Below are positions 27,501 through 40,200 of a DNA stretch of 64,000 nucleotides, in pieces. A program made the translations under genes and the position numbers. The notes beneath the pieces are model-generated. The model saw nothing but the letters and a program-made list of their open reading frames with translations. It was not told the DNA's origin and ran no database searches. The stretch spans positions 1,724,106 to 1,788,105 of the forward strand of contig NW_002060950.1 in NCBI RefSeq assembly GCF_000150275.1. The letters are read 5' to 3'. How positions within the stretch are numbered: position 1 is the stretch's first letter; the number at the start of each line of letters is the position of its first letter. The DNA comes from Trichoplax adhaerens (Eukaryota; Placozoa; Uniplacotomia; Trichoplacea; Trichoplacidae).

Positions 27501-29825
27501 ATATCTAAACCTGATTTAATATGTTTAGCATGCCAATGCAATGGACACAGTACTTGTATAAATGGTAGTGTCTGTAGACCTTGTCGCGATAATACACGTG
27601 GTAAGATTTGCTATTTTTAAGCAAGTTGAGCTATCAAACATGTTGATTGCTTGCCCATAATCTTATGTTTCTAAACTGCGGTCTTAACATCTTTATGGAA
27701 ATAGGTAAGAATTGTGAATATTGTTTGTGGGGATTTTATGGTCGTCCAGTCAATGGCGGGACATGTTCAGGTATATATTGCACAAGATATTGATACAGTC
27801 AAGGACGCATCCCGATTTTTAGTTAGCCTTACTTTATTTTTATAATTATAATTGTGTAGCCTGTAACTGTAATGGACATTCTTGGCTTTGTGATACCTCG
27901 ACCGGTATATGCGAAAATTATTGTACAATGGAAGGGAACAAAGGCTCATATTGTGAACGGTAATGAGGCTATTGATTGCTTGGCATTAAATAGCCATTCG
28001 CATAATTTTTTCTTTCAATGTTTATGGAAATATTTCATATGTCTTACATAAATCGTACGCGGGTTTCTTACTACGTAGTAGTAATTTTGAAAATGGATTT
28101 GTTTATAGATGCGATACTAGTAAATATACCGGGTCAGCAGCGAATGGCGGATATTGTTATTGTAAGTAAATTGAAATATAAACTTATTCATAAATACATG
28201 TATGATGTGCTGCTGTAATCTTGATATATTATACGATAAATTATAGTGAGAGTCGCTATAGATAGCAAAGTAAATGTCTCGATACAGAATCAACGAATAA
28301 CGAATTTTCACTTTACTGTCACTCCGACAAAGGTAATTGGTGATTGATTAACTTGGTGAAAGTAGCTATGCAATCTTATTAGAGTTTGACTTTCTAGTTA
28401 TTATAATCATATTGCTTACTATGACGTCATGCTTTTATGATGATAGCCGGATCGCAATGTCAAGTTAACTGTGGAAGTTGAAGAATATCGTCTTGTTCCG
28501 ACAATAGTTATTAGTGTTGCTTGGAGTAAGTTTTACCTAAAATACCATACTACTTTCTATATATATGAGAGATTGTGCGGTTGATTTTAATGATTTTTTG
28601 GTTATGTGTAAAATTGCTTGTAGATTACACACAAGAGATGAAAATTTTACATTCAGAAAAAATGTATAAAAGAAGGCTAGAAACAACGTTTGCTATCGAT
28701 ACTTTCAAAGTTGGAGGAACTAACGAGCTAAAGTCATTGTTTGTGGATATTGGAAATTTTTCTTCTAAAGTGTTGATTGTGGCAAGTATCAAAATTTATA
28801 TTTTAACATCGTGCTATCAATTTACGGTAGAAATTATATATGTGAGCTTTTCTCATATATTACGGGGCGGTAAAAATGATGTGTTTACTACTGACTTACG
28901 CTAATTAGCTTTTCTCTTTATTTTATATATCAGATATCCGCGGTTCATGTGATAGCATTCATCGAGTTATTGCAATTTTTTCTTACATTTTTTGTGTACG
29001 TACAATAGTAATATTGAGATATAGTTATGGAGATTGTGGCGTGTTTTTATTAGGCCTGTTTTCCTCGAAATGTGAAACTAACATGGTTAAATATTTTAAC
29101 TGCTATAGATGCTTCTTCTCGTTATTGTTGTTCGCGTTCATTTTGTGGAAGATAAAGCAACGCCTTGATCGTTATCGTAGGAGACAGGTACGTCATTAAG
29201 GGTTATTTTAACTGTTGGTATTACATTACATTTTTCATTTACTAAAATGATGCTTGTTGATTTGACAACTACTACAGGAACGTATGGTAGAATTAAAACA
29301 AATGGCTAACCGGCCATTTTCATCCATTTCTTTCATTATTGAACGTTACGATAATGATAACAGCTCTATTAAAAAGGTAAACATTAATATGACTTTAAAT
29401 TTAAAATGCTCGTCTTTACCGATATTTTATTGATATCTGGGTAATAGAAGTTAACGAAATGGGTAGTAGTACTATCACATTACTGTACTATGTTCTCCTA
29501 TCGTCTTGCAAATTTGGTCAATAAGTGACGATATTTGATGGCTAGAGTGTTTAGCTAATGCGGTGTTGTTGATTTATTCTACCAATAATAGCAAAGTCCA
29601 AGTCAGGTTGCATTACAACCCGTAAATAACGGCGAAGCTGGTATCATGTCCGTATTGATGCGCTTACCGGGAGAACAAGGAAACATGCCTGGTTATGGGC
29701 AATCGGCCTTAGCTTTTGGTAGTGCACTTATTGTGTGTAGCCCGGAACAACAGCAGTTATTATCAGCTAACAAAAGATATATCTTGGGTAGAAAAAGGAA
29801 AGCATTTTCTACTACTACAGCATGA
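18537..29825 (+). CDS. ATRN: Attractin / attractin-like transmembrane protein
   Basis: Type I membrane protein of the attractin/mahogany family. Exons: 18537-18709, 21862-21948, 23288-23401, 23581-23718, 23861-24036, 24133-24204, 24386-24491, 24613-24709, 24823-25054, 25153-25342, 25415-25572, 25685-25769, 25910-25974, 26131-26259, 26420-26538, 26612-26777, 26887-27063, 27185-27397, 27529-27600, 27705-27770, 27860-27959, 28109-28161, 28247-28332, 28447-28525, 28624-28781, 28934-28995, 29109-29187, 29278-29376, 29592-29825. They encode 1194 aa. Order: signal peptide (1 to about 24), EGF, CUB (about 58-170, with ATECSWDHLYVFDG), EGF (about 171-229), six-bladed Kelch region (about 254-564), Cys-rich PSI modules (about 565-832), two laminin-type EGFs (about 833-930), membrane segment (about 1045-1078, ending WKIKQ) and a tail with the conserved MANRPFSSI motif. 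The C-type lectin domain that vertebrate attractins place between PSI modules is absent. The intron at 28782 starts with GC. The start follows the signal peptide. Confidence 0.95.
20073..20905. repeat. Tandem duplication in attractin intron 1, 419-base period
   Basis: Copy 1 (about 20073-20490) and copy 2 (about 20491-20905) align over nearly their whole length; the phrase GAGGACGGTTGCCAATGTTA starts at 20122 and 20541. Each copy holds a TAACATGC..GCATGTTA stem and the phrase TTTTACCTCCATGATTTCAC. No splice-supported exon was found in it. Confidence 0.85.
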
Positions 29826-31988
29826 TATATTATGTAAATAATGCTCGTATCTTTTATAAGAATTATATCTTTATTATTTTGCATGTGAGTTAGTTTCGAT
29901 TTGAAGTAAGAAGAATAAGTTCGTATCTACCAGTCCATATAGTACATATAGTATATCAATATGAGATAAGCAAAGATCGCAGAATCACGTTGCTAAGGTA
30001 CCTTTTAAAGCAATTTTAGAGAAGAGGTACAGGCTAGTCAGTACATTAAAAAGTTATGATTGATAAAATCATACTCTTGTATTTCGTGTATTTCAATCGA
30101 CGATAGAATAGAGTAACGATTGCACTAAGAATAGTTTGCTACATTATTTTATATTTTCTGTTAGTTGGGAATAGCATTTCTGTGTGCTTTTAAATCTTCG
30201 GCTGTTTTATTTTGGATGTATAGCAGGCTGTTATCATTGATTTGATGCGACGTACTTATGCTGTAGATCGATTTGTAATACTGTAATATTATTATTATCA
30301 CTATATTCCGTATACCGTTATTTATCGAATTACTGTACAATAGTATGAATACATTTATCGATGGAATGAACTTCTTATTGTTATTTGAAATAACCATATT
30401 GCAGGTATAAATATCAGACCGTTATTGAATCTTTTGTTATCTTAACTGCATTACTAATATAGTTTTGATTACCCTCATTGTACGTAATGCAATTTATTTT
30501 GTAGTCGAAACGAATTAGCAATATGTAAATACTGCTACGGTAGTTTTTTTGCCTTTAATAATGCAATAATATTCTGACTCAAATATACTGTAATGCTGTT
30601 TTATAAATTGTAGATCGTTTCATTATTACCAATTACAATGGCACTACAAAGAATAGTGGATATGAATAAATTGGTATTGTTTTCGTATATAAATATATTT
30701 ACATATAAGTAATATTTAGGAGTGTTTTTGATGTGAATGAGAGAGCAGAGTAACATTGCATGAAAAAATCATGGTTTAAGATGGTTTCGATATAGTTTTA
30801 AACTAAGCTATTTCTGCCTTTTACTTTACTAAGGTTATGAATTAAAAGTTTTACTCTGACGTTATTGGTTGTACAGACAACTGTTTTGATCGATAATTAT
30901 ATGATAAGAAAAATACTGTAGAAGAACACTTTTCCATATATCAAATTAGGATTACAAACTGCAGTATGTACGTATTTAGGGTATTACACTAAAGTATGGT
31001 ACGCGTACAACAAGAGAGTTTTATTCAAATATAGTTACTGTAGTCATAAGTTTAAAACTTTCTGCATGAGTAGCTATTAAGTAAGCAACGATGAGTAGAG
31101 CTCTAATAAGATCTTGTATTTGTTGTTTTGTTTTAATGGCTAGAAAACCTTCAATTCAGCAACAAATTGAGATGTCCGCATAAACGATACATTCTAGTAA
31201 CTATTGTAATATCTTTTATTAGCAAATACCAGGATGTTGCCCGATAGTTGAGGATATTTAGTCTGGCTATTTCAGAGTTAAATGATATCACTTCAGATAC
31301 AGTGCTTTAATTTATTTATTTCCTATAAAGGGTAGGAATACAGCCTTTCTATCATGTTGAAAAATTTGCAAGTTAAGTCATAGAAGTTATTTGTGTATGC
31401 TTTGCAAGTATACCAGCCAATACAAAAATCATCGATGTTCTGAGTTTCCTCAATTACAGCTAATAATACTTCAACAGGATTGACTCATTACCATCGTTAT
31501 CAAAATTGCCAAAAAATATGTATATTTGAAATTTCCACTTGCTTTAGCCAAAAAAATGATTAAATAGTGCTTACCCATATTGGATTATTTACTTTTATAA
31601 TATACGTCTACGTTCTTTTATGATCTTATTCTAAGGTTATAGTCGTAATTAGGGTATTATACATTGTTTGCTAATGCTAGAGGTTGATGAATAATTATGT
31701 CGCTAAATTGACAACAGCGAATTGAAAAAAGTAATTTTAGCTATTGTCAGTTAGTCAATAGAATTACTGAGCTAACCTCTACATTAAAATTTGTTAATAT
31801 ACAGGCAAAAATGAATTTTACCTTAGTTGATAAATAGGGTGCGGAATAGTACTAGAGACATATTGAAAGCTGGTTGAAATTCTTAATGCTAGTTATTGTT
31901 TTAATATATCATAATTTTTCAAGATAGCTTACTATATGAAATAGCCAACTATAATTATTTATACTTTCTTATATTACAGATTATAGGA
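29826..31988. other. Convergent intergenic region, attractin to WBP1-like
   Basis: About 2.2 kb between the stop codons of two convergent genes. It must hold both 3' UTRs. It is AT-rich, with no recognisable exon, RNA gene or repeat array. Confidence 0.5.
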
Positions 31989-34050
31989 CTAAGCAGCATC
32001 ACTCCCTTTCGACGATGATGGCTGAATAGAAGATATTGTTAAGGTTTCAGAATCTAAGTTATCTCTTTTGCTGTTTCCAGTATCATTGTCTTGATTGGTG
32101 CTTACGCGTAGCGGGATTTCCGTAAAATGCTCTAGTCCAGATTGATTAAAGTTATCATGGGTCAGATTAGGCATATCAACATAAGCAGGTGGCGGTGGCT
32201 CAGGTAAATCTCGGTTTGACGATTTGATGGCGTCATTATAAGAGGGTAATTTCTCTAAAGATACTGTCACTGTTGAATTTTGGGTACCATTGCCGATTCT
32301 TGTTTGGGCAAGGTTACCGCCGGTAGTAGTGATTGTTCGAAGTCGATTATTTTGGTTTGCAAAGCGTCTATGACGTCGTTTGATGTAAGCACAGCAACAA
32401 CTTAATAAGACTACTAAGCACCATAATAGCCAAAACCCTGTCATCAATCATATTCAAAGTCAATATTACATTGTTGCTAATATTACAGAAGTATTGTTCC
32501 GTCAGAATTAAAAAGAACTGTTATTCTAACATCAATTGATACTAATAAAATGATAAGATAAAATTAATTAATCCGTTATGGAAAAAATTAAAAGCTGTCT
32601 GTGGTAGCATATGATTTGTGCCTTTACAATAATTCCTTTGTAGTTGGTGTTTGCTATTGGTAATGAAAAAGGATTACTGTAATATCTACCGAGTAAGTAA
32701 TCTATATATTATGATTACTAGTGGATAAACTTTAGCCGTTTCTTTTGTTATAATAAAGTAATCGTTCATCATCACCCCGTGTGTTATTACCTATAAGTTA
32801 GCAAATCTATTCTTCTTATTATTAGCTAAGGATTAAAAGGAATATCATACTCAATGATTGTTCAATGAATAGAAACTTACACCACATTTCGTAAATAAGG
32901 TGACGACAGCGACAGCATTTACCATTACAGCAACATTCTAAGAAATATCCAAATCAATTATTATTCAAATAACTTGTCGTTTTTATGCATTTTCCTATAC
33001 GGATGACCTTGTATAGTATACTCGTATAGATGAATTAAATTGCAACTTACTTGACATACATCCAACGCAACGTAAATGAGCCTATTATAAAATAAAGTGA
33101 AGAAAAAGATAGAATGAATATAATGATATCGTTTGTAGCTGGTCAATAGGATCATACTTGAAATTAAAATCTATTTTATAATCTCTTTTGTAGACCGTAT
33201 TTATTCAAATCATTCTCATTTTAATTTAATAGAGAAATAAGAAATTGCACCGTTCAAAAAATCGAATTGTATACAGTCTAATCAAATTGTACCTATAGTA
33301 TCAATAGAGCATAGTATACGCGTATTATCTATGCCATAATACTTCTTTTCTACTACATCTTTCATCTACTTGTATACTTTCTACATGTAGAATTAAGATT
33401 GTAGTTACTGTCGCTGTACTGTATTATAATTCATCAATAATTATTATTAATCAATTCCATACTATTTATCTTTTTAATTGACGAAAGAGCGAGCATATGG
33501 AGTTGTATACTTTTGAGGTACTGGATAAAATTTCTTGATGACTCTATGAGTCATCAAGAAGCTTTGATAGATTGCGATTGAAGTTGGGATTGATCAGAAA
33601 GAAATTTCAAGCAAGTTTTAGCACTAGCGAATTGTGTAGATACAGGTTGCAATTTTTTCCTCCATTTTGGAGCTGCATACTGCGCGCTCTCCATGCTATC
33701 CACAACTATATTGTGTACAGTATCGATTAAAAGCTTGTCCACTTTCCTACTGACTTTTACGACGTCCAGTGGCAAGGCACTCGGAGTGTCTTTTTCCAGT
33801 CTGTAGCATCTACAGTACAGTTGGATAATGTAGTGTGCATACAGTAAGAGCTTTCATGAATTAGTAGGCAGTATTATTGACTGTTTCAAGCGCTCAACGC
33901 ATTCTAATGTGCAGGATACGAGTACCACATCTCAATGAGGACTGTCCGCTAGTGTAATACAGTATGCAAATAATGTAAACAAACATAAAATTCGCTCGCC
34001 TGTGCCATGGGAACGGTCCAGAAAAATAAAAAAAATAATAAATATCTCAT
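31989..34050 (-). CDS. WBP1: WBP1/WBP1L/VOPP1-family PPxY membrane protein
   Basis: Minus-strand exons 34050-33985, 33081-33051, 32937-32881 and 32437-31989 join in phase to 200 aa. Exon 1 gives a clear signal peptide (MRYLLFFLFFWTVPMAQAS). The short ectodomain is very Cys-rich (CVGCMSKCCCNGKCCRC) and runs into YEMWWFWLLW plus a hydrophobic span ending SCCCAY and a basic stop (KRRHRR), which is the family signature. The cytosolic part has LPSYNDAIK and PPPPAYVDM, the latter a PPxY motif that binds WW domains of NEDD4-type ligases in known relatives. A role as a membrane adaptor that recruits ubiquitin ligases is inferred. The gene converges with attractin. The first donor is GTTTGT, weaker than the others. 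WBP1, WBP1L and VOPP1 cannot be told apart at this length. Confidence 0.85.
33532..33560. repeat. Perfect 13-base inverted repeat
   Basis: Arms 33532-33544 (TTCTTGATGACTC) and 33548-33560 are exact reverse complements separated by three bases. It lies in the first intron of the WBP1-like gene. Confidence 0.9.
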
Positions 34051-37000
34051 CTCGGCACCTACACGTATATAAAGTAATACTAGATCACGTACAGTAAAAT
34101 CAATGTGATGTCTAAATAGTGTACTGCAAAAATAAGACAATTGTCGATTCTGTAGATAATAATATTTATTGACTGATTAACGCGATGATGATCTATGTTG
34201 CATTGTTGGTATCGATGGTAAAATGGACCGCGATGGAAGATTACTAGGCGAAAGTACAGTAAGGACAGCGCCTCCCCCCCCCCAAATGTGTAGTCTATCA
34301 AAGCATTGAAAGCAATATTACATGGGAAATTTTTTCAACAGGGTCTTTACAAGTCTAAAATAATATCTACTGTGTAGCCTTACTGAAAGGCAGATGGAAA
34401 TTAAAAACAACAATAGACGAATTAACGTGTGAATAGAATCAACCACATCTCATTTCCTTAGCGCTAATCCCAGTTGCTACAGTATGTCTCCTTTTCAGAG
34501 ACTACGAGCAACGAGTGTATTGCACATTGATGTTGGCTAGAAAGTAAAAAAACATTTCCTATTTCTTCTCCATGACGAGTGTATTTATAGAAGTGAAGAG
34601 TATCCTATAGTCTATGTACAGTATACTGTACTGTTGATTGCAAAACGTCATCAGCCTATCAAGTGCTCTAGAAATAACAATAACATCCTTGTACAAGACT
34701 ATTCATTGTGTTTCGTCATCGAGATTAGCTAGTTGATGATAATAATAATCTACGTCTAGAAGGAAACATACCTTGGTTAAAGTAGGTAGCAAGCTTAGTA
34801 ACATGATGGATAAGAGCATACCACTGCGTAAATGGATCGGCATGACCGCCATGATAGAATATCGATTGTTTGGACAAGAATAGTTGAGGATTGGATACAA
34901 AATTAGTTTTTGCAACAATAGACGTCCGGTATGGAATGGACTGGACTTTATTCAAAGGCCACTGTAGATGACGATTTCTTGGTATGATGAGTCCAATAGT
35001 GGATGAGAATATCCATAGACCGTTTAATGATCGGCCAGTACAGTTGTGAGTAGTCTAGAATAGCTGTTGAAGATGAGAAACACCAAGGAATAAAGAAATG
35101 GTGGCAAAACAACCTTCTTCAGCGGTTAAGCAAGAGATCACTCCAGGCTACGTCAAAGAAGCGACTTTGCCCGTACCGGTACCGTTACATGGTGGTATGC
35201 TCTATTTGTACCGTACCGGTAGTACCGATACGGAACGGTACAGTGTTACAGTACAGTGCACACTCGTCAGTACAGTACTACTGTAAGTCTTGTACATTGT
35301 ACTGTACAGTACAGTACAGTACACACTCGTCAGTACTAAGTCTTGTACACTGTACTGGACGTCGGTTCAACTACGTACAGTATGGTACAGATTCGCGGGG
35401 GTACCCCAAAGGGGACGAAAACAATAGGCCGGTGTGCTGACTTGTACTCACGTCAATCTGCTGGAAAAGCGAGGTGCGACACCCACCCGGTCAACCGTCA
35501 GTTGGCTGCTGGTACCGTACTGTACTCTTGTACGCTATCGATGGCCATGAATTGGTCGATTTGACTAGAAGTGCATATACCTAATATGAGTTGGAGTGGA
35601 ATGACGAGTTCATGTTGGGGTCGGCAATGGAGGAAATGTCATGAAAATGGTGCCAAATGCAGCTTGAAAGTTTCTTTTCCAGGCTGCAACGCACTGCATA
35701 GTATTTAGGTTATGATCCATGTAAATGGTCCAACCTTGAGGATCGACCATATGCAATCAATGACAGTATACAGTATAGAGGAACGTTGGATATGTGCCAC
35801 ACTTGGTGTATCATGCAGTATGGCGTATGGCGTACTGCAATGTTGGAGCTCAATTCAATCGGTGGGAGTGATGATTGGAAATTAAAGTAGTCATTCGTAA
35901 ATCAATAAATACAGTCTATCAAGAATCAAGAATAATTAGAATAATGTATTCATCAATAAAATACATTACACTACAACACGGTGCTATACTGTCTTCTATC
36001 ATGTATGATAAAAGGTATTTCCCTAGTTGAAATAATACATGGCCGCACCAATGGTTACAAAGGGTAGCAATGCAAAACGTTTTTGCTGGCCAAATAACGA
36101 ACGTCAGTTGCAAGAAGTAGTTTACAGTACAATCTTAAAGTCTCTGATTGGTATTTGGTAGTTGCTATATCCAAATTGCTGTACTACAGAGTTTGGAAAG
36201 ACTTGCAGTAATACACTATTGTAGAGTCGATCGATATTCAGCTGGCTAGTTCATACACAGCTGTAGATGATAGAAGAAATCACCACTATACTCGCATTTT
36301 GCACATAACGGGCAAGTCATCAGTCAGAGTGGACCAATGTTACACTTCCATAATGTAGAATACAAAGTCGAAAAGTTTAACATGACATCAATATTCATTA
36401 AAATTTCCCTCATTATCCTTCATCACAAAAACGATCCACCATCATAGGATCGTTACTTGCTCTATCATCATCTATACTGCTACTGTACTACCATTACTTC
36501 TTCTTGTGCACTCCCGACTGCAACAGTCGGCAACACTAAGAGTTAATCCAACTACCATCATAAAACACTAGGCCATACTCTAGCCAAGAAGAACAAAATG
36601 TCCGTACAATCCCAATCATTGACCATATTCTATCACAATGTTTGGTAACCACATGTCCCAGATTGATTTAGGGGGGGGGGAATTAATGTACAATACTCTG
36701 CTTGTATAAATTTGTATAGTAAACCAACAACAGGCAGATCATGTAATACGCATATATAACGGGCACATTATCAGTAATTATTATTCTCGATGAACAATAA
36801 GTTAACTGTACTATAATCCGGCCGATTTTTGTAATATTGCACTTTTGAATTAAAAATCCGATCCTATCATTGCCATGTAATCGTATAACTGATTTATTAC
36901 CTTGCTAATGATTAAAATTGACGATGATTGAATCAATTAGATTAGATGATCGTCGATCGTGTATGTTATCTACTTATAATTGTATTTTTTTCTTTATTTT

Positions 37001-37210
37001 TATTTTTTTGTATTGATTCATCAATTATTATAGATGTTATTTATAGTAGACAAATGAATATGTTGCTGTGAGGACGCCAGTGGTACTTCAACCTTATGGC
37101 ATGGTGGCTGCAATGAAATATTCAAGAGTCGAATATTACTATCGTGTATTCTGTTAAAATCATCTTTCTGTTCGGCCAGATAATCGCAAAAGTATTCCAA
37201 TTGTTAACCG
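34051..37210. other. Divergent intergenic region, WBP1-like to CCDC125
   Basis: About 3.2 kb between two divergent start codons, so both promoters should lie here. It contains a GTAC palindrome cluster (35165-35530), a run of ten C (34274-34283) and a run of ten G (36671-36680). Short open frames around 34700-35560 overlap the repeats and show no family features. Confidence 0.5.
35165..35530. repeat. GTAC/GGTACC palindrome cluster
   Basis: The stretch opens with alternating CCGTACCGGTACCG and GTACGGTAC words, passes into runs of TGTACTGTACAGTACAG near 35290-35325, repeats ACACTCGTCAGTAC twice, and ends with GGTACCGTACTGTAC at 35511-35525. It mixes GTACTGTAC with GGTACC, unlike the purer clusters elsewhere. 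Confidence 0.75.
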
Positions 37211-40200
37211 ATGAGTGCTCCAAGTACGCCATCGTTAATATCGGAATATGGCCTCGATGATGACCATGACGATGAAGCATCTGGCGATTTAGGTTTAGGT
37301 ATGGGCTTAAAACCTGGCGCTTTACCCCTTACTTTCTTCGATTTCGATCAAGATGAGACGTTAACCGATGATCCTACCATGATATCATATCAAATACCAT
37401 GGCCAACCAATTTACAAGATGAAGATCAATCCAAAATGATCGTATCGCCACACAATCAAAATCATCGCCATTACGCATATGACGACAATTATAAAGAGAA
37501 AGCTGCAGGTACGCACGATTACATCGTAATTGATCATCAAGTCGACGTACCGACCAATCTTCGAAACTGCTCACAAAATAAACCAATTGAAAAGTTATCC
37601 ATTGCCAAACGATTCAATATTACCCATTTAGACATTGATCATAGCCGTATTAAGGAGAAGAGACGTCTTCTAAGTCGAAGTAAATTGTTATCATTTGATG
37701 GTAAGTTATAGCAATGAATAGCATCGATCATCGCAATAGAATTATTGTTCGAGTGATGGCTTAGTGTTAATAAAAGACCAATGATAGTATTATTATACAA
37801 CTGATCGTAATAGTATTACACTACTAATTATACTAATAGATGATATTAATCCATCATTTTTGCAGTAATATCAACTTTGATAAGACTATATGATATTGTC
37901 ATGGACAATCCTACTGAGCTCAATTTTTATATCATTTCTTATATAACAAGTGTAATCCTCATAGACACGCATGAAATGACACTTTGTACTTAGATTTTCA
38001 ATGTTGCTCTTTTGCACTCATCTATCCAGTTCTGTAGTAGTATTAGAGTAACGACCTTATAGTAATGCTTTGATAAACAGTAACCTTCTCCACTACTCTA
38101 TAAATTGTAATCGCTAACACCATCATTAATTTCCATCTCAAATAGCAGATATCTTGTAATCATCGTGTTGTGGATTACTAGTGATAAGATTTGATTTTTC
38201 TTTCATCCTTTCAATCATACACTACATGACATGGTTTATTCCTTTCGCTTCTTCATGCTTAACATTACGCGATATACTTTTAATCAGCGTAACTAGCGTA
38301 GGCAATATTGATTATCACTGTAAAGTAATAAACGCTAAGTGACTAGATGGTAATTTAGATATTTCTTCTACCTATTTTTTTATCACTATGGTAGGATACG
38401 ATAGATTGACGATATAAAAGATTAGAACAAGAGCAAACTTTTCTTGTTTGTCTATTGTGTAATATGTACATACGATTACTCTAATCGTTAGTAAACGTAA
38501 TTCGATCATGCATCAAAATTTTCTTTCACCGTTAAATAGGTGAATGTAGGATATACAGTCAACATTAATACTTTGTAAATTTACATGAAGTTATTATTAA
38601 TTATAATTATCATCATGATAAACGAGTGCGTGGATACAACATATAGTATATTGCATTTTAACACAATCGATACTCTTAGCGACCTCATTTATTAATTAAA
38701 ATACTTGTATGTACGGTAGATATGCCACATACTGTAAATATAATAACGGCTACTTGATGATAATAGTTAAGATAGTCCACGTCGATTATTGATCATTTAT
38801 TAATTAATAAAGTATTATTCCTACATTATATGGAAAAGACAGCTATACAATGGTACAGTATTTAAAAAGTAAAGGTAGCATTCGTATACGAGTAAATAAA
38901 ATTAATTTTTAACTATTAGGATAATACTACCAAGAAGGCCAATTTAATTCCCACAGTTATTCTTAATTGTATTACTTATCTCTACATCAATCACCAGGTC
39001 ATCTTAATGATTAATTTAAGATATAGTATGTTAGAACATTTGGAGTACAGTAAGTAAGTCGTTGATCAAAATAATAGGTCTTTAGCCATTGATAGTAACC
39101 AAGTTAAGATGCAACAACGGTTTCAATCCTAAGCTAATGACTAATAAAATGAATGCAATAACTTATAGAGATAGGCAGCTAAAGCTAACGCGAGACTTGT
39201 TTTAAAATCTCCTTGATTCGACATGACAATATATTGTGTCCATTTAATTATTGTAATAGATAATACAGTGTTTAGTTATAACATTATACAACGATTACTT
39301 CATGGCAGCAGTAATGTAGGATACCATATTAACGATATAATGGATAAAATAGTTCCAGCACTGCATATTAATTAAGAAAATGTAGTTTCAAGTTCCTGTT
39401 CCTTTTCTACGTCAAGATAATACTGCCTGTCACCTAGTAACCAATCCTTTTGATGAAATCGATTCTCTCATTAGATAAAGTAAAGAATTAAAATAATCAT
39501 CTCATACCTCAGCAATATTATTTCATCATCAACTTCATCATTTTCACAGCATACAGTGACAAAAAGAAGTAAATGAACTTTCCAGTGCGTAGCGACAATA
39601 TTAAATCATCACTTATTTTGTAGACTCTATCAATAGGCTATATCTAACCTCTTAATTAAAGATCCAATCTTATTGATGTACTTACCGTCAACTTTGTTTC
39701 TATATTCACTTTTTTTCCTCCGATTGAATGAAATGTAATCGTATATTGTACAATTTATTAAGATTATTTACTAAATATCCTAGTCTAGTTGCTATGTTAG
39801 CCCACTGTATCACAAATAGGTTAGGATCAGAAACGTTAAAGATTATGCAATAGTTTCTAGTTTTCTTAGACGTAGATTAATTGAAAATTTATTAATGATA
39901 TCATTTATACTATCAACATTAAGTTCATTATGATTTCTATTAAACTGCAGTAACTTATTAATACATAGTATACATCGACTTCTTTATTAGCAAGATTTAT
40001 TTTGATTAAATTATCTCTCTTCGAGAAGCGGTATACCATTTAATGGAAATATACTGCAAATGTAGATAATGATAGAAACAACATTTTATTCTTGACGCAA
40101 TCAATATTTATTAATTTATGGTACAGGTACAAGGCTATCAAAAAGTGTCAAGAAGAAAAGAATTGAGGATCTGTTAGCCAGGTTATCAGCTGCTGATAAA

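Noticed and set aside
32448-32453. In-frame ATG region just upstream of the last WBP1-like exon as a start
   Set aside because: It lies before the splice acceptor; upstream exons supply the signal peptide and the conserved YEMWW junction in phase.
34703-34955. Two overlapping 71-76-residue minus-strand frames, and a short plus-strand frame MDKSIPLRKWIG near 34808
   Set aside because: No family match, no good splice context, single short frames in a divergent promoter region.
35098-35564. Three overlapping plus-strand frames of 62-83 residues
   Set aside because: Repeat-derived from the GTAC/GGTACC cluster.
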